Positions 1 to 8,058 of a DNA stretch of 13,872 bases are shown in pieces. Numbering within the stretch: the first letter of the stretch is position 1; the number at the start of each line of letters is the position of its first letter. The position numbers and the translations under genes were made by a program. Source of the stretch: Ignavibacteria bacterium (GTDB taxonomy: Bacteria; Bacteroidota; Ignavibacteria; Tepidaquicellales; Tepidaquicellaceae); assembly GCA_016716125.1 (NCBI GenBank), contig JADJWZ010000034.1:1-13872 (forward strand), given 5' to 3'. The notes beneath the pieces were generated by a model, which did no database searches, was not told where the DNA came from, and was given only the letters and a program-made list of their open reading frames with translations.

Positions 1-262
1 TAATAGAAGAAGATAATACTGATAAGAAGAATAAAGATGAGAACTAAAAAGAATCTGACATGAATACTGATGATAAAAATTCTAATTCTGAAAAGACTCT
101 GATAAAAAAGATAAAAATACCGATACCAAAGATAAACCGTCTACAAACAAACCAGATAAAAACAAATCTGATATAAAAGAGAAGATCCAATGAAAAATTC
201 TTACCAGATACTAAATCGAATGATGATCAGGAGACGAAATTCGAAATAATTTCCATAAAGAA
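1..262 (+). pseudogene. Broken 3' end of a charged, low-complexity protein
   Basis: This stretch reads as a Lys/Asp/Asn/Ser/Glu-rich low-complexity peptide when several frames are pieced together. One frame gives Asp-Lys-Asn-rich residues up to a TAA near 46-48, and another carries a similar composition from about 122 to a TGA at 191-193. The same composition continues in a third frame from 192 and runs without a stop into the rpe reading frame. The consistent amino-acid bias across frames suggests one charged C-terminal tail cut by small indels. No domain is visible and the start lies upstream of the window. The family is unknown; charged tails of this kind occur on secreted or envelope proteins, but that is only a guess. 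Confidence 0.4.
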
Positions 263-263
263 T

Positions 264-910
264 AATAAAAAAATTTTCCTATCCATTCTTGCAGCGGACT
301 TTTCTAAACTCGGGGATGATATAAAAGAAGTCAGAATCATACGGTGCAGATATTATTCATTGTGATATTATGGATGGACATTTTGTGCCGAATATAAGTT
401 TTGGGTCGAAAATAATCTCAGATATTAATAAAATCACTGATCTGCCCTGGATGTGCATTTGATGATTGACAATCCACAAAATTTCATTGTAAAATTTTTC
501 GAAGCAGGTAGATATGATATCAGTTCATTATGAAAATAATACTCATCTGGACAGAGTTATACAAAGTATTAAAGTCTCAGAATTAAAGCAGGTGTTGTTC
601 TGAATCCTGCGACACCTGTATTCTGCTGGAAGACATTTTTGAGTTCGGTGGATTATGTTTACTAATGAGTGTAAATCAGGATTTGGAGGGTCAGAAATTC
701 TTAGATAATTACCTCAGGAAAATAAGAAGTCTGAAAGAATATGATTGAGAAAGAGGTTATAATATTGAAATAGAAGTCGACGGTGGAATTGATCTGACTA
801 ATATTCATATTATCTCTGAAGCAGGTGCAGATCTTTTTGTCTGCGGCTCATCTATATTCAATTCCTCTGAAAGGAAAGAAGTAATGTCAAAAATGCGGTC
901 ATTAATTTAA
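264..910 (+). pseudogene. rpe: Ribulose-phosphate 3-epimerase, multiply frameshifted
   Basis: Rpe interconverts ribulose 5-phosphate and xylulose 5-phosphate in the cytoplasmic pentose phosphate pathway. Joined across frames, the translation has the family's landmarks in order: SILAADFSKLG near 282-317, the metal-ligand strand HCDIMDGHFVPN near 358-393, VHLMIDNP near 451-474, a damaged VNPGFGGQKF loop near 669-702, EVDGGID at 773-793, and the phosphate-binding CGSSIF at 842-859. The length to the TAA at 908-910 fits the usual 215-220 residues. There are at least six small indels, for example one C lost and one G gained in the NPGFGG loop. No ATG is in frame near the expected N-terminus, so the start is approximate. 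Conservation on both sides of every break argues for sequence error rather than decay. Confidence 0.85.
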
Positions 911-936
911 ATAATTTTATTATAAAATTATAAAAA

Positions 937-2493
937 ATGAAGAACGTATTCTTTAACAGCGATATATCAGGTGTTGAAAAGAGAATAATTTCTTCTCTCA
1001 AAGTCCCTTCTCTTATACTGATGGAAAATGCCGGCAGGAGTTTCACGGAAATATTACTGCGGGAGTTTCCGGATATTCAGGAACATGAAATAATTATTTT
1101 TGCAGGAAAAGGTAACAACGCCGGAGACGGATATGTGATAGCCAGGCATTTATGTAATTTAAAATTAAATGTTAAACTTGTTATGACCAGCAGCAGAAAA
1201 GATCTTTCAGGTGACGCGGGAATTAATTTTGATATATTAAAGAATTCTGAAATAATCTCAAAACACCTTATTGTAATAAATTATAAAAACATTTCAGATC
1301 TGAAGGGAAAGATCAATTTCGATAACAGCATAATTATAGATGCAATTTTCGGAGTCGGTTTTAAAGGAGAACCTGATAAGAAAACCGCTGAGATAATAAA
1401 ATTCATAAACGGAATTGAACATAAAAATACCGTTGCGGTAGACGTACCGTCGGGATTGAGTAAATATGATCAGAAAACTGAAGCTGTCAAAGCTGATATT
1501 ACAGTGACAATGAGTGTGAAAAAATTTGATACATTGTTTTACAGCGGCAGGGAATTCAGCGGAAAAATTATAACGGCTGATATTGGAATTTCCGGAAATG
1601 AATTTACATATTATAACATAAACAGAATATTTGAAACTGGAGAAAGTGATGTAAGAAAATATTTACCGGACAGAAAAATTAATTCCAATAAATATACTAA
1701 CGGCAAAACACTGGTAATAGCCGGCTCAAAAGGGCTGACAGGTGCTGCATATCTTTCATCAGTATCGGCAATGAGAGCGGGATCAGGCGCAGTGATAACA
1801 GCGGTTCCCGAATCTGTCAACGATATTCTTGAAATAAAAATGACTGAAGTAATGACATTGCCGTTGAGCGAAACGGATGAATGCACTTTGAATATGAATG
1901 CGTATGAGAAGATCAGTAAAAAAATTAAATGGGCTGACTGCGTTCTGATCGGTCCGGGATTGTCAAAGAATGAAGAGACAATGGAATTAGTCAGACACAT
2001 TGTAAAAAATAATCAGACAAATTATGTGATCGATGCCGACGCGCTGAATGCTTTTAAAGATAATCTGAATATTTTAAAGAATAAAAATATAATACTGACT
2101 CCGCATTTCGGAGAGTTTGCAAGTCTTACAGGAATGGATCTGACAGAACTGAAAAACAATTTTTATAATACCGGAAAAGATTTTGCAAAGAAATATAATG
2201 TAACATTAATCCTAAAAAATTCACCGACAATTATTACTGACGGAAAGGATTTTATAATTAATCCAACAGGGAAGGAAAACCTTGCCACTGCCGGAAGTGG
2301 TGATGTGCTTTCGGGAATCACATCCGGACTATATTCAGTTACTGGAAATGCAATGCAGAGTTCAGTTGCCGCAGCATACATACACGGTAAATGCGGAGAC
2401 AGACTTTATGAAAAGTCAGGAAGCTCTTCGACATTAGCAGGAGATTTAATATGCGAGATCGGTTTTGTAAAAAATAAAATCTCTGCCGGTTGA
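937..2493 (+). CDS. nnr: Bifunctional NAD(P)H-hydrate epimerase / ADP-dependent dehydratase
   Basis: This cytoplasmic enzyme repairs NAD(P)HX, the damaged hydrated form of NAD(P)H: the N-terminal half epimerises it and the C-terminal half dehydrates it with ADP. The 518-residue length is typical of the fused form. The epimerase (YjeF N) domain spans about 1-220, with GKGNNAGDG at 58-66, DAIFGVG at 135-141 and VDVPSGL at 168-174. The dehydratase (carbohydrate-kinase-like) domain spans about 235-515, with GPGL at 339-342, DADAL at 366-370, TPHFGEF at 388-394 and an ATAGSGDVLSG segment whose D456 is the expected catalytic base. The reading frame is intact. The ATG has an A/T-only leader without a Shine-Dalgarno and follows rpe by 26 bases. 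The TGA stop overlaps the TTG start of the next gene, suggesting translational coupling. Confidence 0.96.
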   Translation: MKNVFFNSDISGVEKRIISSLKVPSLILMENAGRSFTEILLREFPDIQEHEIIIFAGKGNNAGDGYVIARHLCNLKLNVKLVMTSSRKDLSGDAGINFDILKNSEIISKHLIVINYKNISDLKGKINFDNSIIIDAIFGVGFKGEPDKKTAEIIKFINGIEHKNTVAVDVPSGLSKYDQKTEAVKADITVTMSVKKFDTLFYSGREFSGKIITADIGISGNEFTYYNINRIFETGESDVRKYLPDRKINSNKYTNGKTLVIAGSKGLTGAAYLSSVSAMRAGSGAVITAVPESVNDILEIKMTEVMTLPLSETDECTLNMNAYEKISKKIKWADCVLIGPGLSKNEETMELVRHIVKNNQTNYVIDADALNAFKDNLNILKNKNIILTPHFGEFASLTGMDLTELKNNFYNTGKDFAKKYNVTLILKNSPTIITDGKDFIINPTGKENLATAGSGDVLSGITSGLYSVTGNAMQSSVAAAYIHGKCGDRLYEKSGSSSTLAGDLICEIGFVKNKISAG

Positions 2494-3080
2494 AAATAAA
2501 AGCAATATATTTTCATATAGCTCTGATTGCATTTTGCCTGCTGATATTCATTCAGTCATCAATACCCGGTGATGAACTGCCGAAAGTTGAATTCGAGTTA
2601 AATGATAAGTTCATACATGCGGCAATATACTTCATCCTTTATATTTTATTTTTTTATTCCTTAAAATATCAAACTAAAAGTATTAAATTACAGCGTTTTT
2701 CTTTTGAATTTGCATTACTGTTTACTGTGCTGTACGGAATATCCGATGAGTTTCATCAGTATTTTGTGCCGAACAGAAGCAGTGAATTAAACGATGTCTT
2801 TGCGGATATCGCAGGAGCGCTTATAGGAATGGCGGCAGTAAAATTTTTTTTATTAAACAGGATAACAGCTTCAGTTATTTTGATATCTATTTTACTCAGC
2901 GGCTGCTCCACTTCGAAACAGGTCAGCGAAAGTACTATGAAAAATGATAAAGTATATATTACGGAAGCTGATGCATGGATAGATAAAATGCCGGGAATCG
3001 GGAGCAGTGACATTAAATTTGGATTTCTGATCAGTGTAAATATAGAAACGAATAAATTACACCGAAGATTACAGCATTAA
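2490..3080 (+). CDS. VanZ-family membrane protein, running in frame into a lipoprotein
   Basis: Residues 1 to about 125 form a VanZ-like four-helix membrane domain: helix 1 near 4-24, the QSSIPG turn, helix 2 near 43-58, helix 3 near 70-84, the hallmark GISDEFHQYFVPNRSSELNDV-type segment near 84-104, and helix 4 near 105-121. VanZ-like proteins are integral inner-membrane proteins of poorly defined function; the founding member gives low-level teicoplanin resistance. The TTG start overlaps the nnr stop. The frame does not stop after helix 4 but continues through a second hydrophobic stretch with a lipobox (LLSGC, Cys139) into a secreted domain, ending at a TAA only because of a later frameshift. 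Normal VanZ proteins end near residue 125-150, so the tail probably belongs to the following lipoprotein entry. An 8-T run at the junction is a likely error site. Confidence 0.8.
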   Translation: MKIKAIYFHIALIAFCLLIFIQSSIPGDELPKVEFELNDKFIHAAIYFILYILFFYSLKYQTKSIKLQRFSFEFALLFTVLYGISDEFHQYFVPNRSSELNDVFADIAGALIGMAAVKFFLLNRITASVILISILLSGCSTSKQVSESTMKNDKVYITEADAWIDKMPGIGSSDIKFGFLISVNIETNKLHRRLQH

Positions 3081-3316
3081 AACTTTACAATTTTTTTAAT
3101 AATGATACTGTGAAGACGGATAAAGTTTTAACCGAGACATTTAAAATTACGGATGATGCAGTGAAGTTAAACGTAATTCATGATCTGACAAAAATTTATC
3201 CTGACCGTGAGAAAAGCGAACCTGTTACTTCACAGTTTAAATTTGATGTGTATTATAAGAGTAAAAAAATAAGCAGCATAAAAACCGAAAAATTAAAAAT
3301 ATTAACTGTCCAATAA
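2829..3316 (+). CDS. Putative lipoprotein of unknown function, one frameshift
   Basis: An in-frame ATG at 2829, inside the VanZ frame, would give a good lipoprotein signal peptide: Lys and Arg near the N-terminus, a hydrophobic stretch, and LLSGC with the lipidated Cys encoded at 2904-2906. The mature part is about 135 residues, polar and beta-rich in appearance (alternating motifs such as FGFLISVNI and KFDVYYKSKK), with no family I recognise. The frame breaks near 3053-3058. Restoring one A in the A-rich run there gives an Asn-Lys-Ile-Thr-Pro-Lys junction and an open frame to the TAA at 3314-3316. It ends 9 bases before nuoN, so it is probably co-transcribed. Anchoring in the inner or outer membrane cannot be told from the sequence. 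Confidence 0.6.
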
Positions 3317-3325
3317 AAATAATAA

Positions 3326-4768
3326 ATGATACAATTACACGAGATCTATGAAGTTATACCTTTAGTGCTTATAGCATTTGCAGCCTGCGCGATTCTCGTC
3401 ATTGAATCTTTTTCAAAAAAAAGCGCAAGCACAGTATATGGATTCAGTATCATAACAGTGATCGGAGCGATTGCAGCATCATTCCTGTCTGTTAATAAAG
3501 AGCTTATAATTTTTAATCAGTTCTTAAGAATTTCAAACGCATCGGTAATGTTCAGCGTAATAATACTCGCCGGAATACTGATCACAATAATTGCATCAAA
3601 AAGTTATATTGAGAAGGAGAATATAAATTTCGGAGAATATTATTCGCTGATATTATTTTCCGTGCTCGGTATGATGCTGATGGTGTTTGCGAATGACTTA
3701 CTTATAATATTTATCGGACTTGAACTAATGTCAATATGTTTTTATGTGCTTGCGGGTTTTCTCAGATTAAGGCAGAAGTCAAATGAAAGCGCTTTAAAAT
3801 ATTTTCTTCTCGGCGCATTTATAACGGGTTTTGTTTTATATGGCATAGCGCTGATATACGGCATCAGCGGAACTACAAATCTCACTGAGATCTATTATCA
3901 GAAAAAGCTTTTTACAAATTACGTTTTCATAATCGGGTTTGCTCTTTTTCTGATCGGATTTTTATTTAAGATAGGAGTATTTCCTTTTCATATGTGGATA
4001 CCTGATGTATATGACGGCGCGCCGACTACTTTGTCCGGTATGTTTTCCACAGCCGGAAAGATAGCTGCCGTCGGCACTATACTGCCGATAATTCTGGCTT
4101 TAAATATTACGAATTTCAAACTGATATTCTCAATAGCGGCAGTTGCAACGATGATGTACGGAAATGTAATTGCGCTTGCGCAGAGCAATATGAAACGCCT
4201 TCTCGCATATTCATCAATAGCCAGCGCCGGATATATTTTCGTCGGTGTAGCTGCGATGAATGAGTTTGCCCTGAAAGGAATAGCGTATTATCTGATAGCG
4301 TATACTTTCATGCAGCTCGGAGCTTTTATTATTGTTTCAATACTTGAGAAAAAAGATGACGGCTCGAGAGATTATAAAAATGTTGATATTGATTTTTATA
4401 AAGGTCTCGGAAAAAGAAATCCGCTGATGGCAACGTTCATGACAATATTTCTCTTTTCCCTGGCAGGTATTCCTCCTTTCGCGGGATTCTGGGGAAAGTA
4501 TTATTTATTTTACGCTGCGATACAGGCAAACCTGATCTGGCTTTCCGTGATCGGCATTATGCTGAGTCTGATAGGAGTATATTACTATTTAAAGATAACT
4601 GTGTATATGTGGTTCTATGAATCAACTGATATAGTAACTGCGGATTATGTAAAAGAACCTGTCAGCAAATCAGGAATTTTTGCAACTTCGCTTGCAGTGA
4701 TCGGAACTGTAGTGTTAGGAATGTATCCGAACTGGTTTTTCAAAATATTTAAAATGATAGCTGAGTAA
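3326..4768 (+). CDS. nuoN: NADH-quinone oxidoreductase subunit N
   Basis: NuoN is one of the three antiporter-like proton-pumping subunits in the membrane arm of respiratory complex I. The 480-residue protein is hydrophobic throughout, with about 14 predicted membrane helices as in the family. Key charged residues fall where expected: Glu133 in GLELMSICFYVLAG, Lys158 in ALKYFLLGA, Lys215 in FLFKIGVFPFHMW, Lys245 in AGKIAAVG and Lys390 in FWGKYYLF. The PFHMWIPDVYDGAPT and MKRLLAYSSIASAGY segments are also characteristic. The frame is intact. The ATG has an A-rich leader with no Shine-Dalgarno. No other nuo gene is visible here, which is unusual because nuoN normally closes the nuo operon; the rest must lie elsewhere on the chromosome. 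Confidence 0.97.
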   Translation: MIQLHEIYEVIPLVLIAFAACAILVIESFSKKSASTVYGFSIITVIGAIAASFLSVNKELIIFNQFLRISNASVMFSVIILAGILITIIASKSYIEKENINFGEYYSLILFSVLGMMLMVFANDLLIIFIGLELMSICFYVLAGFLRLRQKSNESALKYFLLGAFITGFVLYGIALIYGISGTTNLTEIYYQKKLFTNYVFIIGFALFLIGFLFKIGVFPFHMWIPDVYDGAPTTLSGMFSTAGKIAAVGTILPIILALNITNFKLIFSIAAVATMMYGNVIALAQSNMKRLLAYSSIASAGYIFVGVAAMNEFALKGIAYYLIAYTFMQLGAFIIVSILEKKDDGSRDYKNVDIDFYKGLGKRNPLMATFMTIFLFSLAGIPPFAGFWGKYYLFYAAIQANLIWLSVIGIMLSLIGVYYYLKITVYMWFYESTDIVTADYVKEPVSKSGIFATSLAVIGTVVLGMYPNWFFKIFKMIAE

Positions 4769-4776
4769 AATATAAA

Positions 4777-5868
4777 ATGAATATACTTTATTCCAAATGG
4801 CGACCTGACTCAATGACTGACGAGAAGAGACTTGAAAATCTAATCTCGATCTTCAGTTATCTTTTAATTCAGACAAACGGAGACATAGACGAAGCGCTTG
4901 AATGGATGGAGCAGCTGAATGAAAATTATAAACTGTTTGACAAGGATATGTCATTCGGAGATTTTGTAGATGAGCTGAAGAAGCAGGGATTTATTGCTGA
5001 GAAGGAAGGCATGAAAATCATTACGGCTAAAGGTTCTCACAGGATCAGAACAGAATCGATGCGAAAAATATTCTCCGGACTGAAACCCGGATCGACAGGA
5101 TTTCATGAATCCAGTAAATCCGGAAAAGGAGTGGAAAGACTTAACGAGCTTAAGAAATTTGAATTCGGCGATCAGGTTACTAATATTGATCTCACATCCA
5201 CTATAAAAAATGCATTCATAAATTCCGGCATAAATAATTTCCGGCTGAGCGAAGAAGATATCGATGTTTATGAAACTGAACATATGACAAGCTGCGCAAC
5301 TGTTTTAATGATAGACATATCTCACAGCATGGTTCTTTACGGCGAGGACAGGATCACTCCGGCAAAGGAAGTCGCGCTCGGACTTTCAGAGCTCATACTT
5401 TCGAAGTATCCGAAAGACAAGCTTAACATAGTAGTCTTCGGTGATGACGCGAAGGAAATTTCAGTCCGTGATCTCACCTTCTTATCTGTCGGACCATTTC
5501 ACACAAACACACAGGCAGGACTCAGACTTTCGAGACAGATACTAAAGAAGAAGGGCAATGTGAACAAACAAATTATAATGATCACCGACGGAAAACCATC
5601 TGCGCTGTTTACTGATGACGGCAGGATCTACAAAAATTCATTCGGACTCGATCCGAAGATAGTCAACAAAACGCTGGACGAAGCGGTGGCATGCAGAAGA
5701 GACAAAATAAAAATCACTACATTTATGATCGCGCAGGATCATTATCTTATCAACTTCATTCAGGACTTTACAAAAGCAAATAACGGCAAAGCATATTATT
5801 CTGATCTGGATAATTTAGGGCAGCACATTTTCGTAGATTACCTCCGCAACAGAAAAAGATTCGACTAA
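4777..5868 (+). CDS. VWA-domain protein (Mg-chelatase subunit D-like)
   Basis: The C-terminal half (about 170-363) is a von Willebrand factor A domain with a complete metal-ion-dependent adhesion site: DISHS (Asp180, Ser182, Ser184), the HTNTQ loop (Thr243 or Thr245) and ITDGKP (Asp271). The N-terminal 170 residues are soluble, charged and partly helical, with no domain I can name. There is no signal peptide or membrane segment, so it is cytoplasmic. The basic end, VDYLRNRKRF, resembles the C-terminus of VWA proteins that usually work with a MoxR or Mg-chelatase-type AAA+ ATPase as an assembly factor. That partner is not in this window, so the role is inferred only from the family. The start lies 8 bases after the nuoN stop with an A/T leader, and the frame is intact. 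Confidence 0.9.
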   Translation: MNILYSKWRPDSMTDEKRLENLISIFSYLLIQTNGDIDEALEWMEQLNENYKLFDKDMSFGDFVDELKKQGFIAEKEGMKIITAKGSHRIRTESMRKIFSGLKPGSTGFHESSKSGKGVERLNELKKFEFGDQVTNIDLTSTIKNAFINSGINNFRLSEEDIDVYETEHMTSCATVLMIDISHSMVLYGEDRITPAKEVALGLSELILSKYPKDKLNIVVFGDDAKEISVRDLTFLSVGPFHTNTQAGLRLSRQILKKKGNVNKQIIMITDGKPSALFTDDGRIYKNSFGLDPKIVNKTLDEAVACRRDKIKITTFMIAQDHYLINFIQDFTKANNGKAYYSDLDNLGQHIFVDYLRNRKRFD

Positions 5869-5873
5869 GCGCT

Positions 5874-6720
5874 TTGAAGAATTATTTCACACTTCTATCA
5901 ATAGTTATCATATTTTTTTTAACCGGAATAAATTATGCTTACAGTGACAGTCTGTATTTTTTTACTTCCGACAGAATTTTCGTACCGACTGAAGCAAGCG
6001 TAACCGAAGCAAGAGTCGGCGTAACAAAGTATACTGACAGTAAATACCTTGAGCTTGATATAGGCGCTACTATAGATGTGATAGGACTTAAAAAAAAGAA
6101 GACGGATTATTCATTCGGAGTGGATTTTTTTACATATTCAAATTTAAGAAGCGAAGACAATTTCAAATTCCCTGTTGACGCGATTGATTATTTATTCGGA
6201 GTGAATTTTAATATGAAGAAAAGAATTAAAAGCGGTTATGAAATATCAAGCCGGTTCAGAATCTCACATATATCTTCGCATTTGCAGGACGGGCATATAT
6301 ATGAAAGGACGGATACAATTTTTACGCCGTTCGTATTCAGTAAAGAGTTCTTTGATCTTTCAGTTGTGAATACATTCAGACCTTCACATAATACAGAATT
6401 GAAAAGTATGTTTTCGATGAATTATATATTTCATGCAATACCTGATGAGATATCGGAATTCTCAGGACAGATCGGACTTGAAGGAAGTTATTATTTTACG
6501 AAAATGCTTCGGAATATATTTATCAAATGACATAAACATTGCATCCGTAAAAGGTAAAACTAATTTGAATGAAAATCTGGAAAGCGGAATTATATTCGGA
6601 AAGATGAATTCAAAAAAGATCAGACTTTATTTCAGGTATTATGACGGGCAGGATTACAGGGGACAGTACTACGGAAATTATTTTAATTATAAAGGCATCG
6701 GCCTAAAATTCAGTTTATAA
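5874..6720 (+). CDS. Secreted, probable outer-membrane beta-barrel protein, one frameshift
   Basis: A TTG start at 5874 gives a clear signal peptide (two Lys-Asn residues, then a hydrophobic run to about residue 22, Ala-Tyr-Ser before the likely cleavage). The mature part alternates polar and hydrophobic residues, is rich in Tyr, Phe and Ser with many short turns, and ends in GIGLKFSL, as expected for outer-membrane beta strands. The frame ends at 6530 but an overlapping frame continues it to the TAA at 6718-6720. One extra base between about 6500 and 6526 explains the break. The joined product is about 281 residues. The GQDYRGQYYG segment near the C-terminus recalls DUF1207-type proteins, but I am not sure of that. 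It starts 5 bases after the VWA gene and is followed by a propeller protein, so it sits in the same apparent transcription unit. Confidence 0.7.
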
Positions 6721-6729
6721 AAATTCATT

Positions 6730-7614
6730 ATGATAATAATTTTATTTTTTAATTTTCTTTTTGGAATGTCTGTCGGAGATTCCCGCGGAGCATCAGACGG
6801 AGCGTCAGACAGTATACTTGTTAAAGTGAATGAGATCAAAGGATTTACCAACGCAGTCTCAATGACAATTGACGCAAAGGAAAATCTTTACATACTCGAC
6901 TCTGACAGGAATGAGATCCTTAAATTCAATACGGATTTTAACCTGGTAAAAAGAAATGGTAAGCAGGGCTGGGATAAAGGACAGTTTGATTCGCCTACAT
7001 ATATTGACGGATCTTCCGGACTTGATATATTTGTATCCGACGGTAAGAATAAAAGAATACAGAGATTTGATCTAGAGCTGAATTACATTTCCAGTCTTAA
7101 TACTGCGCAGGAAGATTTCCCGACACAGTTTCAGTTCAATACGCCGTTCTCTACATTAGTAATAAATACTAATCAACTTTACGTAGTGGACAGTGACAAT
7201 AACAGGATCATTGCATATGACGGCAATCTTCCTGTTCAAGTATTCGGTGATTATAAGTCCGGCAAAGGTGAACTGAGAAGACCTGTGAAAATTTTAAAGG
7301 ATGACAGAAATTTTATTTATGTGTTTGATATGGAATCAAGTTCTATACTGGCGTTTGATAACCTGGGAAATTATTTAAGTCAGTATCAGATAAAAGGACT
7401 GGAAACATTTACGATAAGAGATAATATGATCTATCTTTATGACGGAAAAGGAATTACTATTTATGATCTGAATACAAGAAGCATTGTAAATAAATTATTC
7501 CTTCCGAAAAGCAAAAAGAAATATGAGTTCACTGATATAAAGGTATTAAGCAATGAAAGGTATTTACTCTTAGGAAAAAAAAGTTTAAGTTTGTGGAGGC
7601 ATAAACTAAACTAA
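6730..7614 (+). CDS. NHL-repeat/six-bladed beta-propeller protein, probably exported
   Basis: The 294-residue protein repeats the pattern of NHL blades: hydrophobic strand, then Leu/Ile-Tyr-Ile/Val-x-Asp-x-x-x-Asn-x-x-Ile-xx-Phe. Clear examples are NLYILDSDRNEILKF, DIFVSDGKNKRIQRF, QLYVVDSDNNRIIAYD and FIYVFDMESSSILAFD, spaced about 45 residues apart. Five to six blades are likely. A short hydrophobic N-terminus (residues 2-14) followed by a Gly-Ala-Ser-Asp-rich linker suggests export, although it lacks the usual basic residues and the real start could differ. NHL propellers usually form binding platforms; no ligand can be inferred. It begins 9 bases after the beta-barrel gene, so an envelope partnership is plausible but unproven. 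Its stop codon abuts the Shine-Dalgarno of ssb. Confidence 0.8.
   Translation: MIIILFFNFLFGMSVGDSRGASDGASDSILVKVNEIKGFTNAVSMTIDAKENLYILDSDRNEILKFNTDFNLVKRNGKQGWDKGQFDSPTYIDGSSGLDIFVSDGKNKRIQRFDLELNYISSLNTAQEDFPTQFQFNTPFSTLVINTNQLYVVDSDNNRIIAYDGNLPVQVFGDYKSGKGELRRPVKILKDDRNFIYVFDMESSSILAFDNLGNYLSQYQIKGLETFTIRDNMIYLYDGKGITIYDLNTRSIVNKLFLPKSKKKYEFTDIKVLSNERYLLLGKKSLSLWRHKLN
6787..6810 (+). repeat. 12-bp tandem duplication in the propeller gene linker
   Basis: GGAGCATCAGAC at 6787-6798 is followed directly by GGAGCGTCAGAC at 6799-6810, with one mismatch. It encodes a repeated Gly-Ala-Ser-Asp just after the N-terminal hydrophobic segment. This looks like a small in-frame tandem duplication in a flexible linker. 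Confidence 0.7.
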
Positions 7615-7620
7615 GGAGGA
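7613..7620 (+). promoter_or_regulatory. Strong Shine-Dalgarno sequence for ssb
   Basis: AAGGAGGA overlaps the stop of the propeller gene (TAA at 7612-7614); its GGAGG core at 7615-7619 lies 9 bases before the ssb ATG at 7629. It is the only clear Shine-Dalgarno I see before a gene in this window; other starts have A/T-rich leaders. It supports the ssb start and suggests high translation. Confidence 0.8.
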
Positions 7621-7628
7621 TATTTGCT

Positions 7629-8057
7629 ATGCGAGGCCTAAACAAAGTAACACTCATCGGAAACGTTCAGCCGAACGACCCGGAACTCAAGTACATTCCA
7701 AACGGAACTGCAGTCTGTAAATTTAAATTAGTCACTTCCGAAATCTACAAAGACAAAGACGGTAAGCAAATTGAAAGCGCTGAATGGCACAGGATCGTCG
7801 CGTGAGGAAAACTTGGAGAGACCTGTAACACATATCTGAAAAAAGGCAGCAGGATTTATCTGGAAGGTAAAATTAAAACGCCGGACACTTATGAAAAAGA
7901 AGGAAAAACTGTTTACCCTCATCCGGAAATAGTAATGGAATCTTTGCTGATGCTTGACGGAAGACCGGCTGCTGAATCAAATGAAAAAAATGAAGTCAGT
8001 GAATCTGCCGGAGTAGTTTCGGATAAATCCTCTGACAGCGGTGATGTTCCGTTTTAA
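7629..8057 (+). CDS. ssb: Single-stranded DNA-binding protein, in-frame TGA at codon 59
   Basis: SSB coats single-stranded DNA during replication, repair and recombination. The start MRGLNKVTLIGNV, the OB-fold segment SAEWHRIVA, then GKLGE, YLKKGSRIYLEGKI and MLDGR follow the family order. The last residues, SGDVPF, match the C-terminal tip that recruits partner proteins. Without the interruption the gene encodes 142 residues, slightly short but normal. Codon 59 (7803-7805) is TGA where the family has an aromatic residue, usually Trp or Phe, before Gly-Lys-Leu; a single G-to-A change from TGG explains it. Both sides are in the same frame. Because ssb is essential, a sequence error or rare variant is likelier than true loss. 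The strong Shine-Dalgarno fixes the start. The gene meets the minus-strand gene tail to tail with one base between stops. Confidence 0.93.
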
Positions 8058-8058
8058 T

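Noticed and set aside
911..936. A/T palindromic stretch before nnr as an operator
   Set aside because: The symmetry is simple A/T sequence with almost no loop, and it leaves no room for a separate promoter; probably just spacer.
858..1046. Minus-strand open frame across the rpe/nnr junction, and other antisense frames inside nnr, nuoN, the VWA gene and paaG
   Set aside because: They lie antisense to well-conserved genes, have no recognisable domains and no plausible leaders.
6433..6720. A separate 95-residue gene overlapping the end of the beta-barrel gene
   Set aside because: It has no leader or signal peptide and reads as the missing C-terminal strands of the upstream protein; a one-base shift near 6500-6526 joins them.
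7803..7805. Genome-wide reassignment of TGA to tryptophan, suggested by the ssb TGA
   Set aside because: TGA is a genuine stop at the ends of nnr (2491-2493) and the amidinotransferase-fold gene, and TGG encodes Trp at conserved sites in nuoN, nnr, the VWA and SRPBCC proteins. A single base change explains ssb.
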